From Alistipes sp. (GTDB lineage: Bacteria > Bacteroidota > Bacteroidia > Bacteroidales > Rikenellaceae), in NCBI GenBank assembly GCA_017465055.1, contig JAFTWZ010000028.1, positions 1 through 53,644 on the forward strand: 53,644 nucleotides of DNA. Direction: 5' to 3'. Under the pieces are notes generated by a model. That model saw nothing but the letters and a program-made list of their open reading frames with translations, had not been told where the DNA came from and did no database searches. Below are positions 35,896-44,664 of this stretch, piece after piece. A program made the position numbers and the translations under genes. The first letter of the stretch is position 1, and each line of letters begins with the position of its first letter.

Positions 35896-35947
35896 ACAAA
35901 AGAAGAGTCCGTGGGATAGTAGTTTGACCTACAGCCCTCGGACTCTT
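35896..35947 (-). terminator. Terminator behind GGGtGRt remnant 2
   Basis: AAGAGTCCG (35,903-35,911) pairs with CGGACTCTT (35,939-35,947), followed on the minus strand by CTTTTG. It differs from the terminator of remnant 1, so the two gene ends came from different sources. Confidence 0.7.
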
Positions 35948-35988
35948 ACTTTTAGGGATAGGACGAAGATGCCCTATACAAATCAAAA

Positions 35989-36158
35989 TTAGTTCATTGC
36001 CTGCTGGACAGCTACTGCAATAGCTACAGTTGCACCCACCATAGGGTTGTTACCCATACCGAGGAAGCCCATCATCTCAACGTGTGCAGGTACCGATGAA
36101 GAGCCTGCGAACTGAGCGTCTGAGTGCATACGGCCCATAGTGTCGGTCATACCGTGGG
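35989..36158 (-). pseudogene. 3' remnant 2 of a GGGtGRt-family gene
   Basis: The minus strand reads HGMTDTMGRMHSDAQFAGSS, then SVPAHVEMMGFLGMGNNP and VAVQQAMN with stop. It is about 55 codons long, 65 bp longer than remnant 1. The shared ~105 bp differ at several mostly silent positions, so it is a diverged copy and not a recent duplication. Homology ends at about 36,158. It probably marks an att-type junction of a second integrated element. Confidence 0.75.
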
Positions 36159-36370
36159 ACAACTTTCATATAGTCATATCATACAGACAATAACCGTTCT
36201 CCGTAATCACTGTATATCAACTTGATAAGAACGCTTTTAACCTCATATAGTTTCTCGGCTCGGTTAATAATAAGGTTGTATTTTCAGCCGATGGTCGTAG
36301 ATAAGTAGCAAAACCTACTATTTACGACCTTTGCTTACTGCAAAGATAGTAAAATATATGTGTTAAACAA

Positions 36371-36808
36371 TCATCGATATTGATTAATCTTGACTGCTTC
36401 AATCAACGCCTTCTCATCGACATTTAGCTCTAGTGACGTGTTGTCGCGAATAAAGTCTTGTAGGTCATCAAGCATTATTAAATATTTACATTTCTCTTCG
36501 TTGAAATCACCACTATAGTATATACACAACTTACATTCTTTATTCATCTGCCCCATAGAATATGTAACAAAGACTGTTATATTTTGGCCGCTAAGGGTGC
36601 AAGCGTACTGTGGTCTATCATCTTCCTTTTGAAAACCACAGGCCTCCAATATCCCTTTCTTTAATAGGCTAATATGTAAACAATTGGCGTCATTTATAAC
36701 ATTGGTTGTTCCTACTTTACGTATTGTATAGCGAGGATACCTCCCAGATATAATCTGTACAACACTGCCGTCATATAACGCATAATTATTTGAGTTCATG
36801 ATAATCAT
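36371..36808 (-). CDS. Hypothetical protein
   Basis: Not recognised. A 145-residue, probably cytosolic protein with no signal peptide. A beta-rich N-terminal part (YALYDGSVVQIISGRYPRYTI) is followed by a helical, acidic C-terminal part (CKYLIMLDDLQDFIRDNTSLELN). The start at 36,808 has AGGAG 10 nt upstream, and that site lies in a hairpin. It is the last gene after M64 and fimbrillin on the minus strand. Confidence 0.6.
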   Translation of the reverse strand: MIIMNSNNYALYDGSVVQIISGRYPRYTIRKVGTTNVINDANCLHISLLKKGILEACGFQKEDDRPQYACTLSGQNITVFVTYSMGQMNKECKLCIYYSGDFNEEKCKYLIMLDDLQDFIRDNTSLELNVDEKALIEAVKINQYR

Positions 36809-36818
36809 TTAGTATGTA

Positions 36819-36845
36819 CTCCTGCGGCCTTTGCAGTCGCAGGAG
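36819..36845 (-). promoter_or_regulatory. Hairpin containing the ribosome binding site
   Basis: CTCCTGCG (36,819-36,826) and CGCAGGAG (36,838-36,845) form a perfect 8-bp stem between the fimbrillin stop and the 145-residue gene. On the minus strand the AGGAG ribosome site is in the 3' arm, so the hairpin could hide it or act as a weak attenuator. Confidence 0.5.
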
Positions 36846-36855
36846 CGATGTAATA

Positions 36856-37740
36856 TTAATCCCAATCTTCAATTTCACCATCTATTGATATTTCAATCTT
36901 CTCTTGTTCTGGAGAAGAATTAAGAGTCACGGTGATAGTGTGTTGATACCCTGGCCTAAATGACATCGAATAATTCAAGAGGTAAGCAATGCCCTCCATT
37001 GTAATCTCTACAAGAGGAGTTCTTCTCTCAATGTTTTGTGGAACAACAATAGCAGCAAATGTATCACCCGAAAGTTGCTTCATTATGATAGTATTCTTTT
37101 CACCGTGAGCATATCTTTGTAATGAGCCATGTGTGAAATCAACCTCTGCTGTCGTTACTGTGTTGTAGAGATGCACAGTGATATCCTCTGGAAGCTCTCC
37201 CTCATACTTATCACCTCGTTCAATTTTTACCACAACTCGTGACATCATATGCTTGAATTGGAGTTGTACAGCATCATCCTCACGAGAGACCTTTGTAGCC
37301 TTTGCCCACATGATGTCGGCAGCCTCATATCCCGATAGAGCATCATCTGTTTCGGGGCTATTCTGGTCAGTTGGGAGATTAAAGAGATACTCACTTACTG
37401 TTGTTAGCTCCTGGTATGGATATATTCCATAGAAGTCGCAAGGTTTTCCACTCCAATAAAGTGTGCGATCTCCTGACCAAACAGAGCCATCGTAGGTCAA
37501 TGCCTCATTGTTGATGAAGTTACCTGCTACCTGAAGTGATGCTACCTCGTCTCCATTATATTCCACAGCATATAAGCCCATCTTATCTCCTATATCGAAA
37601 GATGTGCCAGATGCTCGTGCCTGCTTCATCGAAGCCTCCACACGAATCTCGTTAGAGGTGTCAACTGAAGTGTCCACGACCTTATCACAACCCACCATCA
37701 AAAGAGTTGCTATCGTCAAACTTAATATATTCTTTCTCAT
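36856..37740 (-). CDS. Fimbrillin-family lipoprotein
   Basis: A 294-residue lipoprotein, lipobox LMVGC (Cys18), with DKVVDTS after it. The fimbrillin pattern is clear: ARASGTSFDIGDKMGLYAVEY, WSGDRTLYWSGKPCDFYGIYPY, QLQFKHMMSRVVVKIE and PGYQHTITVTLN. Such proteins are fimbria subunits or related surface antigens. It has an unusually strong ribosome site for this phylum (AAAGGAGGGG, about 6 nt before the ATG). It follows the M64 gene by 18 bp in one operon. Confidence 0.82.
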   Translation of the reverse strand: MRKNILSLTIATLLMVGCDKVVDTSVDTSNEIRVEASMKQARASGTSFDIGDKMGLYAVEYNGDEVASLQVAGNFINNEALTYDGSVWSGDRTLYWSGKPCDFYGIYPYQELTTVSEYLFNLPTDQNSPETDDALSGYEAADIMWAKATKVSREDDAVQLQFKHMMSRVVVKIERGDKYEGELPEDITVHLYNTVTTAEVDFTHGSLQRYAHGEKNTIIMKQLSGDTFAAIVVPQNIERRTPLVEITMEGIAYLLNYSMSFRPGYQHTITVTLNSSPEQEKIEISIDGEIEDWD

Positions 37741-37758
37741 AGTTTTCCCCTCCTTTGA

Positions 37759-38499
37759 TTATTTGTTAGACTTATTGAGATGGGGTTTATCTCCCATAAA
37801 CTTTGGTGGCATCTGCTTGCCTGCACATGTTAGAGTTATGGCGTTATCTTCCACACTCATGCGTGTTGCGCCTGTAAGATTGCCCTGTGAGTCAAGTACA
37901 TCATTAGCATAGAATTCGTTAATATCAAACTCTTCTCCAGCATAACATTTAATGCGCTTTACAATCTCTTGGCGTGATATCGCAGAGTAGTATGGTATAT
38001 AGTTGTTCATACATGAATTAGGTTCTGAACGGAAAATACCTCTTGTATGGAAGTATCCGCCTTCATACACATCAACCATATTGGAATATTTAGGATTGAA
38101 TATAAGGTGCGACCAGCTAACCTTGTCTATGTCTTCAGTTAGCGATAGGTTCTGGTACCAACTTCGGCTATGAGCTTGGCGAACTATGATGCTCGCATCA
38201 CCACAAAAACCACAAGATGTTACAAATGAATTGTGTTCAATAGATTCATCTCCAAGTTTTCCAAAGCCATGACCACCTGCTTCATGTTGCACAATTCCTC
38301 GATAATCGTATGGATATGCATCGCTTGACATGGGACATATTGCGATAGATGAACCATCATCCCACAATAGACATTGTCCGCCATATTCAGATGTGTTTTC
38401 AATAAGTACTATCAACGATTGGGCAATATTATCATCACAAACAGTCGGAGCCTTGTATGCATACTCAAATAGTATCTTTGGAAGAATCGCATAACCCAT
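37759..38499 (-). pseudogene. M64-type (IgA peptidase family) metallopeptidase, 5'-truncated
   Basis: The 246 visible residues contain the zinc motif HEAGGHGFGKLGDE, with an upstream block VCDDNIAQSLIVLIENTSEYGG and a downstream WSHLIFNPKYSNMVDVYEGG, as in M64 peptidases. These usually have a long N-terminal half and a signal peptide. Here a stop codon directly precedes the first ATG and no signal peptide is visible, so the 5' half has been lost or separated. Activity is doubtful. The adjoining 570 bp are gene-free. Confidence 0.7.
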
Positions 38500-39072
38500 T
38501 CAAAATAAAAAGTTTATGCGATATGTCTTAGAACGAGGTAATGAGTTGGCAACAGTTCTGATTTCTACATACTTACAACATTTGCATTGATGTACAACTC
38601 ATCATATTGCAAAGGTATAACTTTTTTATGAATAGGCAAAAAGGTGGTGAAGATTTCATTGTATGGGTATGATTATTTGAATTTGTTCTATCATCAATCT
38701 GTGATATTATAAGTTTCCCGATTCCGCCATTCACCCATTTTCGTTGCTCGTCTGCAAAGGAAGTACAGACTTCATTTGAAAGTTGAAAGGTCAAGCGGCA
38801 AGCCGTTTCGGGCTGAATCTTCCTCCTCCTGAGAGTATTCACCCCGAAAACCTTTCCCCTTTCAAGCCTGTACTTAAAACCGCAGACGGCAACGGAAATG
38901 AGCGACTGACGAAAATGTAGATAAACAAACAGACAGCATACAAAAGGGTTCTTACATTGATAACCCATTTGTATGCTGTTCTTGTCTCTATCCATAGGGG
39001 CACTATTATTTTGTGTTAGATGAATATATGGGCAAGCGGTAAATTTCGCTCCCTCCAAAAATATAGATGAGG
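38500..39072. other. Gene-free junction region
   Basis: It lies between the truncated M64 gene and the excisionase-like genes. A 161-codon open frame on the minus strand (38,573-39,058) has no recognisable motif and odd composition, and I do not accept it. It may hold the edge of the mobilizable element; no repeat marking an att site was found. Confidence 0.5.
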
Positions 39073-39384
39073 TTATCCGCTGTTGTTCATCAGGTGCGTG
39101 CCATTATACTCCCGTTTCAAGGCTTGCTCAATTTCACTACGCTTGTAGAGGACTTTGCCACCAAGCACATAATAAGGGAGTGTTCCGTTACTGCGATACT
39201 CACTCAATGTTCTTCTACTGACTTTAAGCATATATGCCACCTCTTTGTCGCACATATATTCATCGTCATTAGGTAAGGTTGCCCCGTCTTTAGGAATACT
39301 ATCAATGATTTCCGACAGTTGGTCGATACTCTCGTGAATGGACTGCATCCACGCATCGTCTTTTGTTCTCATCTCTTGGTACAT
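39073..39384 (-). CDS. Excisionase-like helix-turn-helix protein (1)
   Basis: A 103-residue DNA-binding protein with the MerR/excisionase-type module CDKEVAYMLKVSRRTLSEYR then NGTLPYYVLGGKVLYKRSEIE. Such proteins accompany integrases of Bacteroides mobile elements and shape the att DNA for excision. It pairs with the next gene upstream, 29 bp away. Confidence 0.82.
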   Translation of the reverse strand: MYQEMRTKDDAWMQSIHESIDQLSEIIDSIPKDGATLPNDDEYMCDKEVAYMLKVSRRTLSEYRSNGTLPYYVLGGKVLYKRSEIEQALKREYNGTHLMNNSG

Positions 39385-39413
39385 CGTTTCTGAATTTTAG
39401 TGTTATACTTCAG

Positions 39414-39734
39414 TTAAATTTCTCTGCCTCTCCATTTGGCTTCTTTTCGTCTGTCCTCTACCTTTGTAACGATGCTATCCACATCTTCAGGTAGGTAATA
39501 GGTGCGGTTGCCGATTTTGGTATAGGCAAGTGTTCCGTTATCTCGCAAGGTTTGTAATGTACGCTTGCTTATTTTCAACTTCTGACAAACATCCTGATGG
39601 TCGAGCCAATTGTTTGTCTTTTTCCTGCCACCCTTTACGATGGGTGAGTTCGATACTCGCAGAATGAACTGCTCAATCTTCGTGGCAAATTCCTCGAATG
39701 CTTTACGCTCAAAAATGATTAAATCCATACTCAT
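39414..39734 (-). CDS. Excisionase-like helix-turn-helix protein (2)
   Basis: A 106-residue protein with the same module: LDHQDVCQKLKISKRTLQTL then DNGTLAYTKIGNRTYYLPED. It is a distant paralogue of the downstream gene. The first two codons are MS with a second ATG just after; either start is possible. It is likely to regulate excision or transfer genes of the mobilizable element. Confidence 0.82.
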   Translation of the reverse strand: MSMDLIIFERKAFEEFATKIEQFILRVSNSPIVKGGRKKTNNWLDHQDVCQKLKISKRTLQTLRDNGTLAYTKIGNRTYYLPEDVDSIVTKVEDRRKEAKWRGREI

Positions 39735-40546
39735 AGTTTTCTATATTATTTCATTTGTTTTCTCGTTTCGTACCGCTAAATAAGGAATAGATTTTCATAC
39801 TTCAATGGCACTAACCAGAGGTGTCATAGCTTGTCATATCGTTTCATATTCAGCACGATAATCAGCCATTGAAATAAGCCTAATCCTCATACGCAGTTTC
39901 GTTTTCTGAGTGATAATGATAGTGCAAGCGAGTGAGTGAAAATTTATTTTCACACGCAACGAGCACAGCCTATCATCGCGACAGCAAAGAAATAGATAAG
40001 TTTTCACACCTCAATCATCTTGTGAGCCTGTTGCAGTATTTGGCATAGTTCGTGGCACTTTTAAGTGTATAGGATGATACATATCTGAGCATACATCACA
40101 TTGTAATCCGTATTATATAGGAATATACAAAGCGACCGCCCGTTTCGGATCTTGCCCGTAGCATTGCCGTTTATCAGACCGATGCTTATCCGTCTGACAA
40201 ACTTCTGCACGAACAGCCGAAATCGTCAGTCGCTTATCTTATGAAAACAGAATGGCAGATAGACCGACCTCCGAGACTTCGGAAATTCGTCTATCTGCCG
40301 TTGAATTTAAGTCCTTAATTCTCTCACTTAAGGTTTTCGATATTGCTCAATCATTGTCGTTCAACTTGGGAAAAATCGTGAAGTCGGAACGCCACTTCAA
40401 TCAGCCTAAAAAGCAATACAATTCATAATTGCCTACATAGATCTAATTAGTTGTGGTAGAATAGTATGCATATTTTCTTTGCAGCAGATAATCGGTCAAG
40501 ATTGTGCACAAAGACCATATGTTGAACTATTAAAACCATTTGAAAA
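39735..40546. other. Divergent intergenic region of the mobilizable element
   Basis: This 812-bp stretch separates the HTH genes from the DUF3408 gene. It holds a perfect 11-bp inverted repeat, GGCAGATAGAC (40,254-40,264) and GTCTATCTGCC (40,289-40,299), with an inner CCGAGACTTCGG dyad. No gene was supported. It may contain regulatory sites for both gene sets. Confidence 0.55.
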
Positions 40547-41047
40547 ATGAGCAAAAAAGAGATTAAAATCAGTAACGAGGAAATGATGGAGTTGATGGGA
40601 TTAAAACATACACCAGCCTCCGATGACGACTCGGACAAGACAGCCATTGAGTTGGATATCGAAAAGTATTCAAAGGAAGAGTTGGCGGCAAAGGAAACTG
40701 AACTATCTGCCGAAGCAACAACTGATGAAATTACTCCAGACGCTACGGAGAAGTTGCCAAAGGTTGATAATGCAGAGGAACAGCCACCAGCACCTACTAT
40801 CCAACGCAGGGTGAGCAACAAGCAACGCAAACTCTCATTGGAGGAGTACCGCAATACCTTTATGCGACCTTACAAGATTGAAGACCGCAAGCCTGTATTC
40901 ATCAGCGGTAAGTTGCGCAAGATGCTCGATAAGTTTGCTTGCAAAATCGGTGAGGACAGAATGAGTATGTCGGGATTGTTGGAGAACATAGTTCGACACC
41001 ATATCGAACTATATGCCGATGACTTTGAGCATTGGAAAGGGATGTAA
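40547..41047 (+). CDS. DUF3408-type mobilization-associated protein
   Basis: A 166-residue protein. An acidic, low-complexity N-terminal half (to ~residue 85) precedes a basic C-terminal domain, ISGKLRKMLDKFACKIGEDR with MSGLLENIVRHHIELY. This fits the ribbon-helix-helix-like DUF3408 family found beside transfer genes of Bacteroides conjugative and mobilizable elements. It probably binds DNA near oriT. The first gene of the plus-strand mobilization set. Confidence 0.75.
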   Translation: MSKKEIKISNEEMMELMGLKHTPASDDDSDKTAIELDIEKYSKEELAAKETELSAEATTDEITPDATEKLPKVDNAEEQPPAPTIQRRVSNKQRKLSLEEYRNTFMRPYKIEDRKPVFISGKLRKMLDKFACKIGEDRMSMSGLLENIVRHHIELYADDFEHWKGM

Positions 41048-41193
41048 TCAATGGTTGGTGTGCTTGCCCAATTGCTTACTTGCTTGTGATATATCACCAC
41101 ATAGCAGGGATAATGAGAGGGAAGCATCTACACTATGAAAGGGCTATAAGAACCTGATTACAACATCTTATTTCCATTCAATTAAGAACCATT

Positions 41194-41325
41194 CCAACGG
41201 CATTTCATTTTGAGGCACTCAAAACTTCCTAACCTTCGGTTTGTGGGGAAGCAAGTTTATGTTTTGGGCAGACCAAAACCACTCGCTTCCACTCCCGAAG
41301 GTCGCAGAAGATGACATCCCGTTGG
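41194..41325. promoter_or_regulatory. Nested palindrome, candidate oriT
   Basis: Four symmetric layers are visible: CCAACGG (41,194)/CCGTTGG (41,319), CCTTCGG (41,233)/CCGAAGG (41,295), GGAAGC (41,247)/GCTTCC (41,285), and GTTTTGG (41,261)/CCAAAAC (41,273) around a 5-nt centre. It lies directly upstream of mobC and the relaxase gene, the usual place for an origin of transfer. The nick site cannot be assigned. Confidence 0.65.
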
Positions 41326-41372
41326 TCTATCAAGTGAACTAAGTATGTATCATTTCAAAAAAGAGTAATCGT

Positions 41373-41738
41373 ATGAAACGAAGTACCAAAAACAAGAACC
41401 CCAATAAGGGAGGACGACCCACGAAGAAGTTGTCAGAGAAGCGCAAGTATCGAATAACGGTCAAGATGGCTACCGAAGAGTACTACGCAATGAAACTAAA
41501 AGCAAAGAATGCAGGAATTTCGGCAAGCGAGGTGGTAAGAATGGCTCTCCGAGATTGCCATATCAAGGCACGACTGACCACCGAACAAGCGGACTATATC
41601 CGTAAGCTATGCGGTATGGCTAACAACCTCAACCAACTTACCCGAAAAGCACATCGGGAAGGCGTGAGATTACATTACGGACAATGCCAACACCTGTTGC
41701 TGTCGTTGGAAACCATTATAGACCATATCAGCCTATGA
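41373..41738 (+). CDS. MobC-type relaxosome accessory protein
   Basis: A 121-residue basic protein with a ribbon-helix-helix-like core (YRITVKMATEEYYAMKLKA then GISASEVVRMALRD) and the MobC tail motif LCGMANNLNQLTRKAH. MobC proteins bind oriT and help the relaxase. Its stop overlaps the relaxase start (ATGA). Confidence 0.85.
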   Translation: MKRSTKNKNPNKGGRPTKKLSEKRKYRITVKMATEEYYAMKLKAKNAGISASEVVRMALRDCHIKARLTTEQADYIRKLCGMANNLNQLTRKAHREGVRLHYGQCQHLLLSLETIIDHISL

Positions 41739-42667
41739 TGGCGAAGATAGTCAAAGGCTCAGGAGCCAAAGGAATTGTCGATTACATCCTCGACAGTAAG
41801 AAGCAAGCAACGCTCATAGATTGTCAGGGTGTGCTGTTCAACGACAACAGCTCCATTGCTCGAAGTTTCATCGCTCAATCGCAGCTTAATCCACGAGTGG
41901 ATAAGTTCATCGGACATATATCGCTAAGTTTCTCAAAGCAGGATTTGCCACGCTTAACTGACGAACTTATGATACAGATAAGCCGGGAATATATGCAGAA
42001 GATGGGCATCCGAGATACGCAATATATCATCGGACGGCACTATGATAAGGAGCATCCGCATGTTCATATTGCCTTTAATCGGGTGGATGATAACGGCAGA
42101 ACCATCAGCGACAGGAACGACCGTTACCGCAGTGAACGCATATGCAAGGAGCTGACACGCAAATACGGGCTATACTTCGCAAACGGTAAGGAACAGGTAA
42201 AAACGCACCGACTGAAAGAGCCGGACAAGAGCCGTTACGAGATATACCAAGTTCTCAAACGGGAGGTTGCCCGATGCTCGGATTGGAACACCTTGCTAAG
42301 ACGCTTGAAAGCCGAGGGCATAGATGTACGCTTCAAGTATAAAGGAAACACCGATGAGATACAAGGCATTGTCTTTACCAAAAACAGCTACCACTTTAAT
42401 GGCTCGAAGATAGACCGCAGCTTCAGCTATTCAAAGATTGATAGGGCACTGAACTGTAATGCTCAAGAGGAAAATCAACGACATTATGAGCCTTACCATA
42501 TGCAGATAAGCCATTTCGAGAACAGAGAATCAGAGCTTATCAGCGGTTCATTAGGCTTGTTGGACTTCACCTCTTCGCCCGATGTGGATAGTCAAGAGGA
42601 GGCGGAGTTCCGCCGCTTGATACAGCAGAAGCCGAAGAAAAGAAGGTCAAGAGGAATTAAATTCTAA
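41735..42667 (+). CDS. Relaxase / mobilization nuclease
   Basis: A 310-residue HUH-type relaxase that nicks oriT for conjugative mobilization. The start MMAKIVKGSGAKGIVDYILD is followed by the three-histidine motif GRHYDKEHPHVHIAFNRVD near residue 115-133, and an ERICKELTRKYGLYF helix. The C-terminal ends in a basic tail KPKKRRSRGIKF. An earlier in-frame ATG at 41,684 lies inside mobC and was rejected. It needs a helper conjugation system, as no type IV secretion genes are in view. Confidence 0.9.
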   Translation: MMAKIVKGSGAKGIVDYILDSKKQATLIDCQGVLFNDNSSIARSFIAQSQLNPRVDKFIGHISLSFSKQDLPRLTDELMIQISREYMQKMGIRDTQYIIGRHYDKEHPHVHIAFNRVDDNGRTISDRNDRYRSERICKELTRKYGLYFANGKEQVKTHRLKEPDKSRYEIYQVLKREVARCSDWNTLLRRLKAEGIDVRFKYKGNTDEIQGIVFTKNSYHFNGSKIDRSFSYSKIDRALNCNAQEENQRHYEPYHMQISHFENRESELISGSLGLLDFTSSPDVDSQEEAEFRRLIQQKPKKRRSRGIKF

Positions 42668-42695
42668 TCATTAACAAACAAAAAACAGATTTATT

Positions 42696-43430
42696 ATGCA
42701 GGAAAATAACTCAATCATTATCGCAATGTTGGAAGAGTTGCTGACCATCAGCAAGAGCCAACGCACAGAACAAACAGTGACTGCCGATGTCGATTTGACA
42801 CCAATTAAGGAGCTAATCGAAACCAGTAACCGAGAGAACAAAGAGTATTATGATGCTAAATCCAATAGGTTTACTGGGGCAATAGTCAATGAACTATCCA
42901 AGATCAACAAACGAATGGATGGCTTAGAGCAACAAGAACAACCCGACTTTGAGGGTGTAAAACAGCAACTTGCAGAAGCTGTCGACAAGATGGATGAGAT
43001 AAAGGTAAAGCACAACATTGACGAAAAACGCCACTCGTTTGTGCTTTACACAAAGGAATCTTGGATTCTCCTGTCAATGTTTATTGCCGTAGTTGCAGGA
43101 AGTATTTCCACAATATGCCACTTATCAAGACCGAATGTCCAAAGGGATGATGATGCTCTGAAATATCGCTACATCAAGATGAAGGGTGATGCCTCGGCTG
43201 AGCAGATAGCGACTTTGGAGGACATCTTTGAACTCAATAGAGATAACCAAAAGATTGAGCAGATGCGTGAAGATGTTGAGACCTACGAAGAGGCTGTCCG
43301 CAAGCAAGCTGCCCTTGCCGAGCAGGCTCGACTCAAAGAGCAAGCAGCAAAGGAACAAGAATCCAAAGCCAAATCAATTAAGGCAAAGCAGGAGCAGAAG
43401 GATAACCCAAACAAGAAATCAAAACCTTGA
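42696..43430 (+). CDS. Mobilization-associated coiled-coil membrane protein
   Basis: A 244-residue protein. Charged N-terminal coiled coil (~residues 1-115), one membrane helix near residues 128-146 (WILLSMFIAVVAGSISTIC), and a very charged C-terminal coiled coil rich in Lys, Glu, Ala and Gln ending in NPNKKSKP. No enzymatic motif. It lies 28 bp after the relaxase and 4 bp before the recombinase gene, so it belongs to the mobile element. The function is not known. Confidence 0.75.
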   Translation: MQENNSIIIAMLEELLTISKSQRTEQTVTADVDLTPIKELIETSNRENKEYYDAKSNRFTGAIVNELSKINKRMDGLEQQEQPDFEGVKQQLAEAVDKMDEIKVKHNIDEKRHSFVLYTKESWILLSMFIAVVAGSISTICHLSRPNVQRDDDALKYRYIKMKGDASAEQIATLEDIFELNRDNQKIEQMREDVETYEEAVRKQAALAEQARLKEQAAKEQESKAKSIKAKQEQKDNPNKKSKP

Positions 43431-43434
43431 GCCT

Positions 43435-44634
43435 ATGGCAAGTATCAAGGTAAAGTTTCGTCCCTCGACAAGCGAGAACAATGAGGGCACAATCTACTAT
43501 CAAATCATTCAGAATCGTGTAATCCGTCAGTTAAAGACGGATTACCGACTCTTTATGCACGAATGGAATGAGGAAAGCAATGCAATAATCATTACCAATA
43601 GCAGCCGACAGGGCTATCTTCAATCCATCGAAGAGCGTATAGATTGGGATGTTAAGCGACTGCAAAGTATCATCAACCAATTAGAGAATAAGCGAGTAAA
43701 ATACTCTGCCGATGATATTATCTCTACATTCCAGAGGCAAGCCAACGAGCAATCATTATTCAATTTTATGCAGAGCGTTATTGCCCAATTGCAACAGATG
43801 GGCAAGCAACGCACATCGGAAACCTATCGTGCCACACTCAGAAGCTTTATGCACTTTCGGGAGGATAAGGATATTCTTTTGGAGGAGATAAATTCAGATA
43901 CGATGCTGATGTATGAGGCATACTTACACAATAGAGGACTAACCAAGAACACCACTTCGTTCTATATGCGAATACTCCGAGCAGTCTATAATCGTGCTGT
44001 TGAAAAGGATTTGACCACCAATCGAAACCCATTCAAGCACGTTTATACAGGCATTGATAAGACTGTAAAGCGAGCCATTCCATTGAAAGCAATCAAGCAG
44101 ATTAAGAACCTCGACCTATCGTTGCAACCTTCGTTGGACTTTGCCCGCGATATGTTCTTGTTCTCATTCTATACTCGTGGAATGTCATTCATTGATATGG
44201 CATACTTGAAGAAGAAAGACCTATCGAATGGCATACTATCGTACCGCAGACGCAAGACTGGGCAACAATTATTCATCAAATGGGAGAAGTGCATGCAAGA
44301 GATTGTCGAAAAGTACAATACGGATTATTGCAGCCCGTATCTATTACCAATTCTCAAATACCCATATGACAACCGCAGTCAATACAAGAATGTGCTGTTC
44401 AAAACCAACAAGTATTTGAAAGAAGTTGCAAAGATGGTTGGTATTTCCGTGCCATTAACCCTCTATGTCGCCCGTCATTCATGGGCAAGCATTGCCAAGA
44501 GCAAGAACATACCAATCTCGGTTATCAGTGAAGGTATGGGGCACGACTCAGAAATGACCACCCAAATCTATTTGGCATCGTTAGATAATGCCGTAGTCGA
44601 TAGAGCAAATGCACAGATATTAAAGGATTTGTAA
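43435..44634 (+). CDS. Tyrosine recombinase
   Basis: A 399-residue site-specific recombinase. The N-terminal arm-binding domain (residues 1-~100) starts ASIKVKFRPSTSENNEGTI, followed by a SAM-like core-binding domain. The catalytic domain has SFYTRGMSF (first Arg), LYVARHSWAS (HxxR region) and GHDSEMTTQIYLASL (catalytic Tyr). A longer in-frame start at 43,228 overlaps the preceding gene and was rejected. It is likely the integrase of the mobilizable element. Its stop is only 31 bp from an 18-bp inverted repeat bracketing a promoter, so it may also, or instead, act as an invertase. Confidence 0.9.
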   Translation: MASIKVKFRPSTSENNEGTIYYQIIQNRVIRQLKTDYRLFMHEWNEESNAIIITNSSRQGYLQSIEERIDWDVKRLQSIINQLENKRVKYSADDIISTFQRQANEQSLFNFMQSVIAQLQQMGKQRTSETYRATLRSFMHFREDKDILLEEINSDTMLMYEAYLHNRGLTKNTTSFYMRILRAVYNRAVEKDLTTNRNPFKHVYTGIDKTVKRAIPLKAIKQIKNLDLSLQPSLDFARDMFLFSFYTRGMSFIDMAYLKKKDLSNGILSYRRRKTGQQLFIKWEKCMQEIVEKYNTDYCSPYLLPILKYPYDNRSQYKNVLFKTNKYLKEVAKMVGISVPLTLYVARHSWASIAKSKNIPISVISEGMGHDSEMTTQIYLASLDNAVVDRANAQILKDL

Positions 44635-44664
44635 GATAATGGGATGTTTAGCAAAATGGATGTT

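Noticed and set aside
38573-39058. A 161-codon minus-strand frame beside the mobilizable element
   Set aside because: Its product has no recognisable domain, is rich in unusual residues for a soluble protein, and has no promoter or ribosome site. Kept as non-coding.
40447-40854. A 135-codon minus-strand frame
   Set aside because: It overlaps the DUF3408 gene in antisense and gives a Ser-rich product without motif.
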